From NCBI RefSeq assembly GCF_038181555.1, contig NZ_JBBWUA010000006.1:62001-126000 (forward strand): 64,000 nucleotides of DNA. The letters are read 5' to 3'. The translations under genes and the position numbers were made by a program. The notes below the pieces were generated by a model. The model was not told the DNA's origin. It was given only the letters and a program-made list of their open reading frames with translations, and ran no database searches. Below are positions 52,501-61,909 of the stretch, piece after piece. Each line of letters starts with the position of its first letter. Position 1 is the stretch's first letter. The DNA comes from Desulfitobacterium sp038181555. Lineage in GTDB: Bacteria; Bacillota; Desulfitobacteriia; Desulfitobacteriales; Desulfitobacteriaceae.

Positions 52501-54291
52501 GGTTCACTAGAAACAGTTTTTATGAGAAATATGCCTCCCTCTCCTTCGAACTATGCTCAAAGAGCTGGACGAGCAGGACGAAGTAAACATTCCGCGGCCT
52601 ATGCCCTAACATTTTGCAATAAAAGCTCCCACGATTTTTCCTTTTTTAAAACCCCAGAGAAGATGATTAAAGGCAGAATTCAACCTCCAAAGTTTAACGT
52701 GGAAAATGAAAAGATCGCTATTCGGCATCTCTATGCGTCAGCCTTGTCCTTCTTTTGGCGGAAGTATCCAGAGTATTTTTCAATTGCTTCGAAAATGACG
52801 GAAAAAATGGAGAGTGGGCGAACCGGAGTTGAAGTTTTTACAGAATACCTCAATGGTCATCCTCTTGATTTAGGAAATTATCTTGAAAGATTTCTTCCAG
52901 ATAGCTTAATTAGAAAATTTGGAGTGCCTCACTATGAATGGATACCAGGGTTGCTCAGTGATGGGCAAGAAAATGAAGGCGTATTGACAAAGGCTGTCTT
53001 GGAATATGAATACGAGGTTAATATACTGAATGAAGCCATCGATCGAGCGATAGCTGAAAATAGACGGATTGATCATTTGAGAGAACGAGTCAAAGTCTAT
53101 CGCAATGAAGAAATACTATCGTTCTTATCGCGGAAAAATGTCCTCCCCAAATATGGTTTTCCTGTCGACACCGTTGAAATGACGATCCTCGACCATTCAA
53201 ATAGAACAAAGCTAGGTCTCCAACTCCAAAGAGATCTTTCCATGGCTATATCTGAATACGCCCCTGGTTCGCAAATTGTGGCCAATGGCAATCTAATCAC
53301 CAGTCGCTATATAAGAAAGATTCCCAATATGAGCTGGAAGCAATTTGATTATATCCAGTGTGAATGCAACACATTGAATATCGAGCAGCATATTGAAGAG
53401 GATGAATACTCCACATTGGAACAATGCAAACAATGTGGCAAGCCGTTTCAAGCTGCCAGCCGCAAAGTATTCTTAATCCCTCAGTTTGGCTTCGAAGCCG
53501 ATGGGGACAATATCAAAAAACCAGGACTCAAAAAGCCCATGCGGACCTTCAGAAATGAGATAGCTTATATCGGTTATAAAAATGAAATTGAAACTACTCA
53601 GTTACAGCTTGGAGAAGCAAGCTTTGAGCTCCGCATGAGCCAAGCCGATGAAATGGCAGTATTGAATGAATCTAACTTCTTTGTTTGTGAGCAGTGCGGG
53701 TACACGGTCCTCGATGATAAAGATTTTAATAAAACAAAACGCCAGAAGCATAAAACGCCTTCTGGGTACTGGTGTAGGAATGATGGGAAGAATAGACTCA
53801 AAAAATTTGCCCTTGGTTATCGGTTTAAGACAGATGTTGTTCAACTTCGATTTATCAATCCTGATCTGAATGATTATGAAGTTGGACTATCAGTACTCCA
53901 CGGCGTATTAAGAGGCATGTGCAGGTATCTGAATATCGAAGATAGTGACATTTCCGGTTGTTTACATTATTTCTACAACTCCCATACTAATCGCCCCAAC
54001 TTCTCCTTGGTTCTCTTCGATAAAACACCAGGTGGAGCCGGCCATGTGAGACGACTGAACACCGAACGCGCTTTAGAAGGTGTATTGATGGAGACATTAA
54101 ACCTCATGCAACAATGCGACTGCGGTGGAGAGGAAAAAGACTCTTCCTGCTACACCTGCTTGCGAGGTTACTACAATCAAAAGCATCATGATCGCCTCAA
54201 ACGCCGCTATGTGATAGATTTCATTCAGGAGATATTGGGTAAAACATGGCGAGGCTATCGTGAAGAAGGAATAAGAATCGAGGCTCGATAG
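49549..54291 (+). CDS. DEAD/DEAH-box helicase with zinc-binding segments and C-terminal DUF1998 (DruE-like)
   Basis: 1580 residues plus start. TTG 49549 is chosen because GGGGGAG (49536-49542) is six bases away and the start overlaps the previous stop as TTGA; ATG 49543 abuts the site. Walker A is STGTGSGKTES (about 108-118) and motif II LDEAHVYN near 250; TSATLG and the second RecA domain with QRAGRAGRS follow (near 1005). Multiple CxxC pairs (CSSCHEI, CSRCGYL, CPKCKKV, CEQCGYT) suggest zinc ribbons. The DUF1998 end has DKTPGGAGHVRRL and a Cys cluster before LRGYYNQKHHDRLKRR. Helicase plus DUF1998 in one chain is the arrangement of DruE and of MrfA-like nucleic-acid repair helicases. It is translationally coupled to the preceding gene. 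Confidence 0.85.
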   Translation: MRFSPVKVSTSIVDKYKRYLETIFEINDPAYANQFKKELSQEATLAKGPFIDVTDSFQKGRDITSLISEGLLSKGFSKLKTNRNRPLYKHQEEALLKVKEGKNIVVSTGTGSGKTESFLFPIFDYLLRQHEANKLGAGVRALLIYPMNALANDQIERLRELLQDYPELTYGSYTGQTKPKYNEALAEYKMLNNDQTPPVNELISREQMKAKPPHILITNYAMLEYLMIRPEDNVFFDGGFSENWKFIVLDEAHVYNGSTGIEVSMLLRRLKAKLCKDDLQYVLTSATLGQENDNEEVAQFATQLCDSPFRKDDIIRAKRVKLEAGEDLLRLPIDFYNQIAGELNEQYEDSEILSKITSNYDDLSKESLEEALYELILKDLNYWEIRRLISTPRTVFEIAQQMNWSQTDVENFVMVASRGEKNNDRLFDARYHMFLRATESVFITLQPSKKLFLTRKPVHYEGNEEYKVFEIATCSSCHEIYLVGQQMNHYLEQASVVDEEGIRAIFLLGSSISDSDEDHLLEDENIKAEEYQLCSRCGYLMKSATINGPTCDHDKKYYVTVFRVNIDTTSKTLTKCLSCENTNNHGILRMFFTGQEAATSVIGTALFEELPSYEMKVEITKEDDDFGFGLGEVHEEITKTNVAKQFLAFSDSRQAAAFYSSYLDQTYRNILYKRLIVETLNDKAYLTKGKAFPDFIEDLVYQFETKGIAIRSSDQTHKEAWKAALHELVDNNGNTSLFSMGLFELSLNDENILPNAMLHLTAQDVATLCNVMAMGIMADAALEYQANLNKADKEYFTHSGVEYSYTLSDSDKLSYTRSFIPTKASMTNKRLDYLSRVLKKAGNDLSDEKVRVILEKGIWRIFTSQGFLKVRNGKYKLDVEKITISRNKQWYICPKCKKVTIHNSFGVCPTFKCEGELQSVDLREAYANNHYYRMYQDLDIRELRVVEHTAQLNKETAYEYQKKFKQKEIDVLSCSTTFEMGVDVGSLETVFMRNMPPSPSNYAQRAGRAGRSKHSAAYALTFCNKSSHDFSFFKTPEKMIKGRIQPPKFNVENEKIAIRHLYASALSFFWRKYPEYFSIASKMTEKMESGRTGVEVFTEYLNGHPLDLGNYLERFLPDSLIRKFGVPHYEWIPGLLSDGQENEGVLTKAVLEYEYEVNILNEAIDRAIAENRRIDHLRERVKVYRNEEILSFLSRKNVLPKYGFPVDTVEMTILDHSNRTKLGLQLQRDLSMAISEYAPGSQIVANGNLITSRYIRKIPNMSWKQFDYIQCECNTLNIEQHIEEDEYSTLEQCKQCGKPFQAASRKVFLIPQFGFEADGDNIKKPGLKKPMRTFRNEIAYIGYKNEIETTQLQLGEASFELRMSQADEMAVLNESNFFVCEQCGYTVLDDKDFNKTKRQKHKTPSGYWCRNDGKNRLKKFALGYRFKTDVVQLRFINPDLNDYEVGLSVLHGVLRGMCRYLNIEDSDISGCLHYFYNSHTNRPNFSLVLFDKTPGGAGHVRRLNTERALEGVLMETLNLMQQCDCGGEEKDSSCYTCLRGYYNQKHHDRLKRRYVIDFIQEILGKTWRGYREEGIRIEAR

Positions 54292-54656
54292 TCCTACAGT
54301 CGCACATGAACTGTTAAAAAACCTATGAGAGTGGACCACGGGCAAGTAGTTTATGAAACCGAACTCATCAATGGTAAAAACCTGGGTTTAACTCCAAGTA
54401 TAGCCGTATCATAAGGGAACTGGAAATTTCAGCATGGCATTTTTTATTGTAGAGCAATTCCATGCTATACTAATAAATACATTTCCTTTTCAAGGGCTAA
54501 AAAATAAAAAACAGTATTAGTTATTTTATAATCTAGGATAAGAATCTTGTAATATAGTATTACAATAAGAGATGACTAAATTCTAAATTTAAATATAGCA
54601 TTCTTTAGGAAATTTAAAATATAAGCTAACCGATAGCTATAGAAGGGTGGTAGATT
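54292..54656. promoter_or_regulatory. Intergenic regulatory region with perfect palindrome
   Basis: 365 bp before the DUF499 operon. Contents: a 29-codon frame at 54325-54414 (MRVDHGQVVYETELINGKNL...) without a ribosome site, probably debris; a hairpin AGCATGG...CCATGCT (about 54431-54467); TATAAT at 54527-54532 without a good -35 box; and the perfect palindrome TTGTAATA-TAG-TATTACAA at 54547-54565, a likely operator. The AT content is high. The gap shows that the downstream genes have their own control, separate from the two genes upstream. Confidence 0.6.
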
Positions 54657-57600
54657 ATGCAAACAATATTTGAACTCTGCAAACCAAGAGCGAGCGTATT
54701 CGTTGATACGACCAGAGATGATGTCCTAAACCTCAGCGATCTCGTTGAGGATAGAATTGATGTAGATAAGTTTTTCAACGAAAACTTTCAGACCAAAGGA
54801 ATGGAAATTTTACTAACTACTGCATTTAAACGATTCAAAGGGGAATCAAGCACGGGGGTAATTAAGTTAACTCAAGCAATGGGCGGTGGCAAGACTCATA
54901 ATATGCTAGCTCTTGCTTTGTTAGCTAAAAATAAAGAATGGCGAAAGAAAATATTAGGTAAAGAATACGAATCAATCAGCGATATTAGAGTTGTGGCTTT
55001 CTCTGGAAGGGAAAGTGACGCTGATTACGGAATCTGGGGCAGTATTGCTGAACAGCTGGGCAAAAAAGAGGTTTTTAAAGATCTCTATACCCCTCTCAAG
55101 GCCCCGGGCGAAAGTGCCTGGGTTAAGTTGTTACAAGGGGAAAAGACCTTGATTTTGTTGGATGAGCTACCGCCTTACTTAGAAAATGCTAAGGCAATTA
55201 CCGTAGGTAATTCAGATTTATGTAAAGTTACGATTACGGCCTTATCAAACCTATTCTCTGCATTGGGAAAAGAGCAACTAGCTAATGTTTGTTTAGTGTT
55301 TTCGGACTTAAAAGCAACATATGAGTCTGGAAGCGAGATGTTACAGTCAAGTTTTAAAGAACTGGAAAATGAGGCGAACCGTTCCGCGATAAATATCGAA
55401 CCCGTAGCGCTGAATTCCGATGAGATTTATGACATATTAAAGAAGAGATTATTTGAGAGCTACCCCTCTAGCAATTCTACGGCTGTTAATGAAGTGGCTA
55501 TAGGTTATAAAGAAGCCCTTGCCAGAGCCAATAAAACAGGGCTGACCAACTATACAGGTGAGAAGGTTTATTTGGGCATCAAGGACTCCTATCCATTTCA
55601 TCCATCAATCAAAGAACTGTATGCACGGTTTAAGGAAAATCCAAACTTCCAGCAGACCAGAGGTCTGATCAAACTAATGAGACAGACGATCAGGCAGTTT
55701 TATGAAAACGGAAGTGCTCAGTCTAAGTACTTAATTAATGTATTTGACATCGATCTTAATGATCGCAATATGTTGTCATATATTAAGCAAATCAAGCCAT
55801 CGTTAGAAGCGGCAATTAGTCATGACATTGCTCAGGCTGGAAAGTCGGTTGCCGAGGGAATTGATGCGGAAAACGAATCGGGCAAGATAACGTATGCCCA
55901 AGATGCAGCCAAATTACTATTGATGTCCTCCTTGAGTGAAGCGACGCATGGTTTATTAGGATTGACAGAATCAGAAATCCTCGGTTACCTATGTGATCCA
56001 CAGTCTGAACTGAATAACTACAAAAAAGCTTTGGAAGAGATTAAGACCCAAAGCTGGTATCTAAAAATGGATAATCGCGGTCGCTTGTATTTTCAGAATA
56101 CCAAAAACATGATCGCCGAGATGAACACGCTGGTTGAGTCTTATAACAACGAAAGCGCTAAAAAGGAGCTCAAGAAATTCCTTGAGGAAAACTTCAAACC
56201 CGAGGATAAAAAATGCTATGAACTCCTCCATGTCCTACCAGCTATCGATGAGATTCAGCTTGACATGAATAAAATCTCCCTGGTAATATTTGAACCCTAT
56301 GCGGGCAATAAGCTTCATCCTGACTTACAGGCTTTTTATGATAACGCAACCTTTAAGAATCGCGTTATGTTCCTCTCGGGTCAGCGCAATGTCATGGAGA
56401 AACTTTATCACAATAGTAAACGTCTAACCGCTATCCGCCAAATCATTGCTGGTATGAGGGCGGAGCACGTTCCCACGACGGATCAGCAATACAAGGAAGC
56501 TGACAGTCAGCACGATAAGGTGCTGCAAGCGCTACTGCAGAGCATTCGGGAAACATTTATCACTTTGTACTTTCCGACCAGGAAGGGAGTCATGTCGGAA
56601 GACTTTAAGCTGGAATTTAAGGAAAACTCCTTTAAAGGAGAGGAACAAATTGTCAAAGTCTTAGCTAGCCAGCAAAAGTTCTATGACTATCAATCAGATG
56701 ACCATTTTATAGAGGAAATGCGTGAACGCTGTGAGGATCAATTATTTACACAAAAAGAAATGACTTATAACCAGATAAAAGAGCGGGCTGCTACCGAAGT
56801 GCGCTGGCCGTGGTATCATCCCAATCAGCTTGACGATTTGAAAAAGGATTCTCTTAAAAAAGATAGATGGCGGGAAATTGGCGGCTATCTAGCGAAAGGG
56901 CCTTTCCCGAAAGAACCAACCTCTGTGATCGTCGAGCAGACTGATTACGATCAAAAGACCGGAGAATTTACCCTAAAAGTGCGCGGGGTCAGAGGCGATA
57001 AAGTGTATTATGATATCGGAGCCGAGCCTACAACCGCTTCAGCAGAGGCTCCAGCGAACTTTGTCACCAAAGAACCTCTTATTAACTTTGTTTGTGTGGA
57101 TACATCAAATGAGCATCCTACGGGTGCAGTTAAAGAATTTATGTGTACAGTTCCGCTTAAATACGAGCAAAGAAGAAGTGTAAATGGCAAACTCCTTGAA
57201 CTCCAGACTCATAAGGATTTTGAGATACGCTATACTACCGACGGCAGCAGTCCGAGGGAAAATGGCGGTATTTACACTGGCGAAATTGTACTGCCAAAAA
57301 ATTGTAAGTATGTTCGAACCTTTATAACATATAAGGGGAGACCAGTTGAGGAAAAGGATATTGCCATTGCCGAGACTAGTGGGAAATACGAATTGAAGAT
57401 TAATGATGATGCTCCCTTGGAGTTTGAGTGGAACATCCAGAAGAAATGCAGAGATACTGAAACTACCTATCAGGAGCTGGCAAAGCTAAAGAATCTGGAA
57501 GGCTCTTTTATTCGCCATTTCACTGTCGTACTCTCTGAAAAAGAGAACAGTAGTAATTATATAGAGATATCCACATCTAAAGTTCCTTATGACGCAGATA

Positions 57601-57776
57601 ACTTGCAGGCCACAGTAGACTTAATCAGGGACACTGCTTTTAAGAATAAGGAAGTTACGGTTGAGTTTGACTACAAAACTATCTTGTTTACCTCCGGTCT
57701 GCAGTTTAAGAATTGGATTGAAGTCAATAAATACGACATCGCGGAAATACAAAAAGAAGGAAAGATAAGACAATGA
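54657..57776 (+). CDS. DUF499 AAA+ ATPase (COG1483), defence-associated
   Basis: 1039 residues. The opening (FELCKPRASVFVDTTRDDVL) is typical of DUF499. Walker A is AMGGGKT (74-80) and Walker B TLILLDELPPYL (Asp near 170). Near 845-870 the phrase IRYTTDGSSPRENGGIYTGE marks a chitobiase C-terminal-like (CHB_HEX_C) beta module in the tail. DUF499 ATPases are encoded beside DUF1156 methylases and SNF2 helicases in defence islands and are thought to power the complex or move it on DNA. ATG 54657 follows GAAGGGTGG. The gene ends in an ATGA overlap with DUF3780. Confidence 0.88.
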   Translation: MQTIFELCKPRASVFVDTTRDDVLNLSDLVEDRIDVDKFFNENFQTKGMEILLTTAFKRFKGESSTGVIKLTQAMGGGKTHNMLALALLAKNKEWRKKILGKEYESISDIRVVAFSGRESDADYGIWGSIAEQLGKKEVFKDLYTPLKAPGESAWVKLLQGEKTLILLDELPPYLENAKAITVGNSDLCKVTITALSNLFSALGKEQLANVCLVFSDLKATYESGSEMLQSSFKELENEANRSAINIEPVALNSDEIYDILKKRLFESYPSSNSTAVNEVAIGYKEALARANKTGLTNYTGEKVYLGIKDSYPFHPSIKELYARFKENPNFQQTRGLIKLMRQTIRQFYENGSAQSKYLINVFDIDLNDRNMLSYIKQIKPSLEAAISHDIAQAGKSVAEGIDAENESGKITYAQDAAKLLLMSSLSEATHGLLGLTESEILGYLCDPQSELNNYKKALEEIKTQSWYLKMDNRGRLYFQNTKNMIAEMNTLVESYNNESAKKELKKFLEENFKPEDKKCYELLHVLPAIDEIQLDMNKISLVIFEPYAGNKLHPDLQAFYDNATFKNRVMFLSGQRNVMEKLYHNSKRLTAIRQIIAGMRAEHVPTTDQQYKEADSQHDKVLQALLQSIRETFITLYFPTRKGVMSEDFKLEFKENSFKGEEQIVKVLASQQKFYDYQSDDHFIEEMRERCEDQLFTQKEMTYNQIKERAATEVRWPWYHPNQLDDLKKDSLKKDRWREIGGYLAKGPFPKEPTSVIVEQTDYDQKTGEFTLKVRGVRGDKVYYDIGAEPTTASAEAPANFVTKEPLINFVCVDTSNEHPTGAVKEFMCTVPLKYEQRRSVNGKLLELQTHKDFEIRYTTDGSSPRENGGIYTGEIVLPKNCKYVRTFITYKGRPVEEKDIAIAETSGKYELKINDDAPLEFEWNIQKKCRDTETTYQELAKLKNLEGSFIRHFTVVLSEKENSSNYIEISTSKVPYDADNLQATVDLIRDTAFKNKEVTVEFDYKTILFTSGLQFKNWIEVNKYDIAEIQKEGKIRQ

Positions 57777-58321
57777 GTGTTAGGGAAATAACCTACGGCT
57801 TCGGAGTTAACCCTCAGCAGAATGCGAACCATTTCTATGTTGTTTCACTAGTGGATAAAGAACAACCTGTCCAAGTCTTTGAACGTTTTCAATGGACTGA
57901 CGGCGAGGAGCAAAAGTTAGAAAAGGCAGATCAGTTGAGAATCGAAATTTCTAGATATAAATGGAGTAAAGTCAGTGCCGATTTAACTGCCGAATTTAAC
58001 GCTCGTTTGAAGAAAGATAGGTTAAAGGTGGGACGATTTGTCACTGGTGGAACTCCCGTAGAAAAACTATTTGGTAAAGAAATGATGGTCCTACTTTGGG
58101 GGATCGAAGACTGCGATCCTTCTGTTATCCCGACCGCGATTAGGAATTGGAAGGGATTAATGCCTGAAGAACGGTGGTGGCTCTACACCATGACTAACGC
58201 CAGCACGGGACAGCTTAATGACAAAAGAGGATGGCGGATTGCTCTCAGGTATGCCTTGTGTGAAAATCCCATCAGGGAAAATCCGCAGCTTAGTTTGTTG
58301 GAAATGTTCGAGGAGGAATAA
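57773..58321 (+). CDS. DUF3780 protein
   Basis: 182 residues. Typical family opening (ITYGFGVNPQQNANHFYVV) and end (MPEERWWLYTMTNASTGQ, GWRIALRYALCENPI). DUF3780 is found almost only between DUF499 and DUF1156 genes. Its role is unknown; it may be a structural partner of one of them. Start codon overlaps the DUF499 stop (ATGA), so synthesis is coupled. Confidence 0.88.
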   Translation: MSVREITYGFGVNPQQNANHFYVVSLVDKEQPVQVFERFQWTDGEEQKLEKADQLRIEISRYKWSKVSADLTAEFNARLKKDRLKVGRFVTGGTPVEKLFGKEMMVLLWGIEDCDPSVIPTAIRNWKGLMPEERWWLYTMTNASTGQLNDKRGWRIALRYALCENPIRENPQLSLLEMFEEE

Positions 58322-58328
58322 AAGCACT

Positions 58329-61214
58329 ATGACGATTTCATTTATAGAAAAGCAGTTTCCAGTGTCAAAAATAAGCAAAGAAAGTTATAAGGAGAGGAAA
58401 GCGAACAACGGCCAAACCTTAACAGGTCTTGGTAAGTGGTGGGGCAGAAAACCCTTGGTCTTAGTACGGGCTGCTATCCTTGGCTGCCTGATGCCAGCTA
58501 GCGATAATCCGAAACGGGATATGGAGATCTTTCTTAAGATTATGAGCATGGATAATCATGGGCTTGAACTACGCAAGGAAAAATCCTATACAGCTTCTGA
58601 AATGTATGAAATCGTGATGAATAATAAAAAACTTCGCAATAGAGTTAACGACTGGTTTGATATTACTGGAGATAAGGTGAAGCTTTATAAGGGTGTTAAT
58701 AAAAAGGAAGTAGAACTAACTATTTTCAACACACTCGGCTACGATGAAAAATTAACGAAGTGCATTCGACCGGAGCAGCTTAAAAATCTTGACGAACAAA
58801 CATGGAACGAAATCAATCAGCATCTTGGCACTTCGGCGAAGAGTCTCCAAGAGTTAATTGAGCAATTGTCGTTAAAAAGGTATGGCCGGAATGTGGTCGT
58901 CGGAGATTGCTTCTGTGGGGGCGGTAGTATACCTTTTGAAGCAGCGAGAATGGGTTGTGATACTTATGCCAGTGATCTTAACCCGGTAGCAGGACTACTA
59001 ACTTGGGCGAGCATTAATATCTTAGGGGCTAGTGAAAAGGAACTAGAAGACATTAAGCAGTTTCAGCAAGATGTCTTTAACAAGGTTGATCAGGAGATAA
59101 CAGAACTTGGCATTGAGCATAACGAACAAGGTGACAGGGCAGTTTCTTACTTGTATTGCGTGGAAGCGAAATGTCCCGAATGCGGGAAGAAGGTGCCCCT
59201 TGCGCCCAGCTGGGTTATTGGTAAAGGAACTAAAACGGTAGCGAAACTTATAGAAAACGAAAATGGATTTGGCATTGTCGTTAAAATGGGGGCTAGTCCC
59301 GCTGAGATAAAGGGAGCAGAAGACTCTGGTACAGTGGTAAATAATGAGCTAAAATGCCCTTCTTACACGTGTGGAAAAACTACCCCAATATCATCACTGC
59401 GCCTAGACAGAAAGGATGAAGATGGCAATACAATCTATGGACTTAGAAAATGGGGAAAATCTGAGTTTGATTTTCGAGAGGATGACATATATAGTGAGAG
59501 GCTGTATGCCATAAAATACGAAAAGGCTGATAGGAAGCGCTATTATCGGCATCCGAATGAGCGAGATATTGAGAATGAAGCAAAGGTAAAGGAAATTGTT
59601 GCTGAACACATTGTTTCTTGGCAGGAACAGGGATTAGTGCCGAGTATGGAAATTGAAAGTGGCATGAAAACTGAGGAAGTTATGCGTAATCGTGGTTGGT
59701 CTTATTGGAATCATTTATTTAATGCGAGGCAATTATTAACCCCCGCATTGCTACACAAATATATTCAACAAGTTCCCTCCAGTACGAACTGTAAGATTGT
59801 GGGGATTCTTGGTATGAACAATGTATATCACTGGAATTCAAGACTATCAAGATGGAATTCTGGTGTTGGTGTTGAGAAACCACAAGAAGTGTTCTACAAT
59901 CAGGCACTTAACACTCTTATGAATTTTGGCGCGAGATCTTTCTTTAATACTCGATCTTCCTGGTTTTTCAGTCTAAATATATATGCTACAAATAGTAATG
60001 CTACTATTGAATTATCAGATGCTAGGGAAACTAAAAGAAGCTGTCATATATGGATAACTGACCCTCCCTATGCAGATGCAGTAAATTATCATGAATTATC
60101 AGAGTTTTTCCTTGCTTGGGATAAAAAACTAATCAGTCAAGTTTTTCCCGCTTGGTACACGGATAGTAAAAGGATTCTTGCGTTAAAAGGGGATCAACAT
60201 TTTGCCCATAGTATGATCGAAATCTATTCAAACCTTGCTAATTATATGTATGATGACGGTCTACAGGTAGTCATGTTTACTCATTCTGATCCAACTGTTT
60301 GGGCGCAGCTCGCATTAATTATGTGGAAGGCTGGGCTGAAAGTAACTGCTGCTTGGAGTATTGCCACAGAAACTGAAAGCGGTGGACTTAAGGACGGTAA
60401 TTACGTTAAAGGTACAGCCTTACTCGTTTTAAGAAAACAAACTAATAATGAAACAGCGTATCTTGACGATATTAGCTTTGACATTAAAGATGAAGTCAAA
60501 ATGCAAATTGATTCGATGCGGGATTTAGATGACAAGGAAGAACCAAATTTCTCAGACACAGACTATGTTCTCGCCGCTTATGCAGCATCCCTGAAAGTTT
60601 TGACATCTTATAAAAAGATCAGCGGGTTGGAGCTTGATTATGAGTTGGACTTAGCAATCAATAATCCATCTAAATCCAAAGTTGTTGGGGTTATCGAGAA
60701 TGCGAAGCGCATTGCCTATGATTTTATTATTCCGGTAGATTTTGATACGTACCTCTGGAAAGATCTTACCCCCGCAGAACGCTTTTATATCAAAGGCTTA
60801 GAAGCAGAAAAGCATAACAACTACCAGATTTCGACGTATCAGGAGTATGCTCGAGGATTCTCGATCGGCTCCTACAGTCAGCTAATGGCTAGTGAAAAAG
60901 CCAATACGGCAAGGTTTAAGACACCTACTGAATTCGCTATGCGAACCATAAATGACATTCCGGATTTTGAAAGATCGGTATTGCGCACTGTTTTGGCGGC
61001 CATCCATATCGCAATCAAAGAAGACGGGGTTCCGGAGAAAGGATTATTCCACCTTAAACAGCAAATTACGGATTATTGGGGACGCCGTGATATGATTAAG
61101 CAGTTGCTACAGGTCTTAAAGGATACGAGGAACATTGACAACATGCCACATTGGACTGAAAATGCTGAAATGGCCGACCACTTATACGTGCTGGTCGATA
61201 ATGACCACATATAA
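58329..61214 (+). CDS. DUF1156 DNA adenine methylase with zinc ribbon (COG1743)
   Basis: 961 residues from ATG 58329 (GAGGAGG at 58310-58316, spacing long but acceptable); the open frame upstream overlaps DUF3780 without a start signal. The N-terminus has the DUF1156 phrase TGLGKWWGRKPLVLVRAAIL. SAM motif I is GDCFCGGGSIPFEAARMG near 192, and catalytic motif IV is DPPYADAVNY near 578, the form of N6-adenine or N4-cytosine methylases. A zinc ribbon (CPECGKKVPL ... CPSYTCGKT) lies between, within a long insert. It probably marks host DNA for self-recognition by the system. Confidence 0.88.
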   Translation: MTISFIEKQFPVSKISKESYKERKANNGQTLTGLGKWWGRKPLVLVRAAILGCLMPASDNPKRDMEIFLKIMSMDNHGLELRKEKSYTASEMYEIVMNNKKLRNRVNDWFDITGDKVKLYKGVNKKEVELTIFNTLGYDEKLTKCIRPEQLKNLDEQTWNEINQHLGTSAKSLQELIEQLSLKRYGRNVVVGDCFCGGGSIPFEAARMGCDTYASDLNPVAGLLTWASINILGASEKELEDIKQFQQDVFNKVDQEITELGIEHNEQGDRAVSYLYCVEAKCPECGKKVPLAPSWVIGKGTKTVAKLIENENGFGIVVKMGASPAEIKGAEDSGTVVNNELKCPSYTCGKTTPISSLRLDRKDEDGNTIYGLRKWGKSEFDFREDDIYSERLYAIKYEKADRKRYYRHPNERDIENEAKVKEIVAEHIVSWQEQGLVPSMEIESGMKTEEVMRNRGWSYWNHLFNARQLLTPALLHKYIQQVPSSTNCKIVGILGMNNVYHWNSRLSRWNSGVGVEKPQEVFYNQALNTLMNFGARSFFNTRSSWFFSLNIYATNSNATIELSDARETKRSCHIWITDPPYADAVNYHELSEFFLAWDKKLISQVFPAWYTDSKRILALKGDQHFAHSMIEIYSNLANYMYDDGLQVVMFTHSDPTVWAQLALIMWKAGLKVTAAWSIATETESGGLKDGNYVKGTALLVLRKQTNNETAYLDDISFDIKDEVKMQIDSMRDLDDKEEPNFSDTDYVLAAYAASLKVLTSYKKISGLELDYELDLAINNPSKSKVVGVIENAKRIAYDFIIPVDFDTYLWKDLTPAERFYIKGLEAEKHNNYQISTYQEYARGFSIGSYSQLMASEKANTARFKTPTEFAMRTINDIPDFERSVLRTVLAAIHIAIKEDGVPEKGLFHLKQQITDYWGRRDMIKQLLQVLKDTRNIDNMPHWTENAEMADHLYVLVDNDHI

Positions 61215-61362
61215 GCAATATGTTTTTTGGGGGGAGATAAAGTTGGAATGTTATTGTCAAAAAAGATATATAGACATTTTGCCTCCCCCTGAAGTATTAC
61301 TTATTGGTTTTATATAATGTACCAAGTATCTTGGGGATTCTTTAGGCGAAGTGGGGATTCAA

Positions 61363-61824
61363 GTGTACTACATTTTTGTTCTTAATACATTGGAGCTAGA
61401 GGATAATCCTTGGAAAGCAAAAGACATTATGAATTGCTTATTAGATATGAAATTATGGGCTTTTGCTTCAATGGCTCCAAACTTGAAGTATATGGCTAAG
61501 GACGACCGAGCTGTTATTTACTTAGCAGGTAAGAGTAATCGCTTTTTTGCGGCTGACTTTACAATTGCACGAAAACCTTATGAAACAAACCTAAAAAACG
61601 AAGAACCTAATTGGTTAGCCCTGTTCCCAATAAGGGTTGAAATAACAGAAGTTAATCTTTGGCCTAAACATGTATCCATTGGCGAAATTATCGGTGAGCT
61701 AGATTTTATTTATGATAAAAAGAATTATGGTTTGTATTTTAGACAATCCAACAAAGCTATCGAGAAGGCAGATTTCATTAGGATTGTTTCTGCCGCAAGT
61801 CATAAAATACACGCCAATACTTAA
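61363..61824 (+). CDS. EVE-domain-like (PUA fold) small protein
   Basis: 153 residues from GTG 61363, which has GGGGA seven bases upstream; GTG 61351 is an alternative. The order of elements matches EVE proteins: YYIFVLN opening strand, a DDRAVIYLAGKSNRFFAADF core, and the closing FRQSNKAIEKADFIRIV. EVE domains bind modified bases in DNA and occur fused to or beside restriction and defence enzymes. Placed between a DNA methylase and a helicase, it may read the methyl mark. The preceding 136 bp contain nothing notable. Confidence 0.6.
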   Translation: MYYIFVLNTLELEDNPWKAKDIMNCLLDMKLWAFASMAPNLKYMAKDDRAVIYLAGKSNRFFAADFTIARKPYETNLKNEEPNWLALFPIRVEITEVNLWPKHVSIGEIIGELDFIYDKKNYGLYFRQSNKAIEKADFIRIVSAASHKIHANT

Positions 61825-61909
61825 AATGATAAGAACGGAAATGACCTACTATCTATATGTTTTGGTCGTATAATGTCCAAGTTTAAATAATGAGTAAGTA
61901 GGTGAGCAG

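Noticed and set aside
54325..54414. 29-residue frame before the DUF499 gene
   Set aside because: No ribosome site and AT-rich surroundings; treated as debris and noted only in the intergenic entry.
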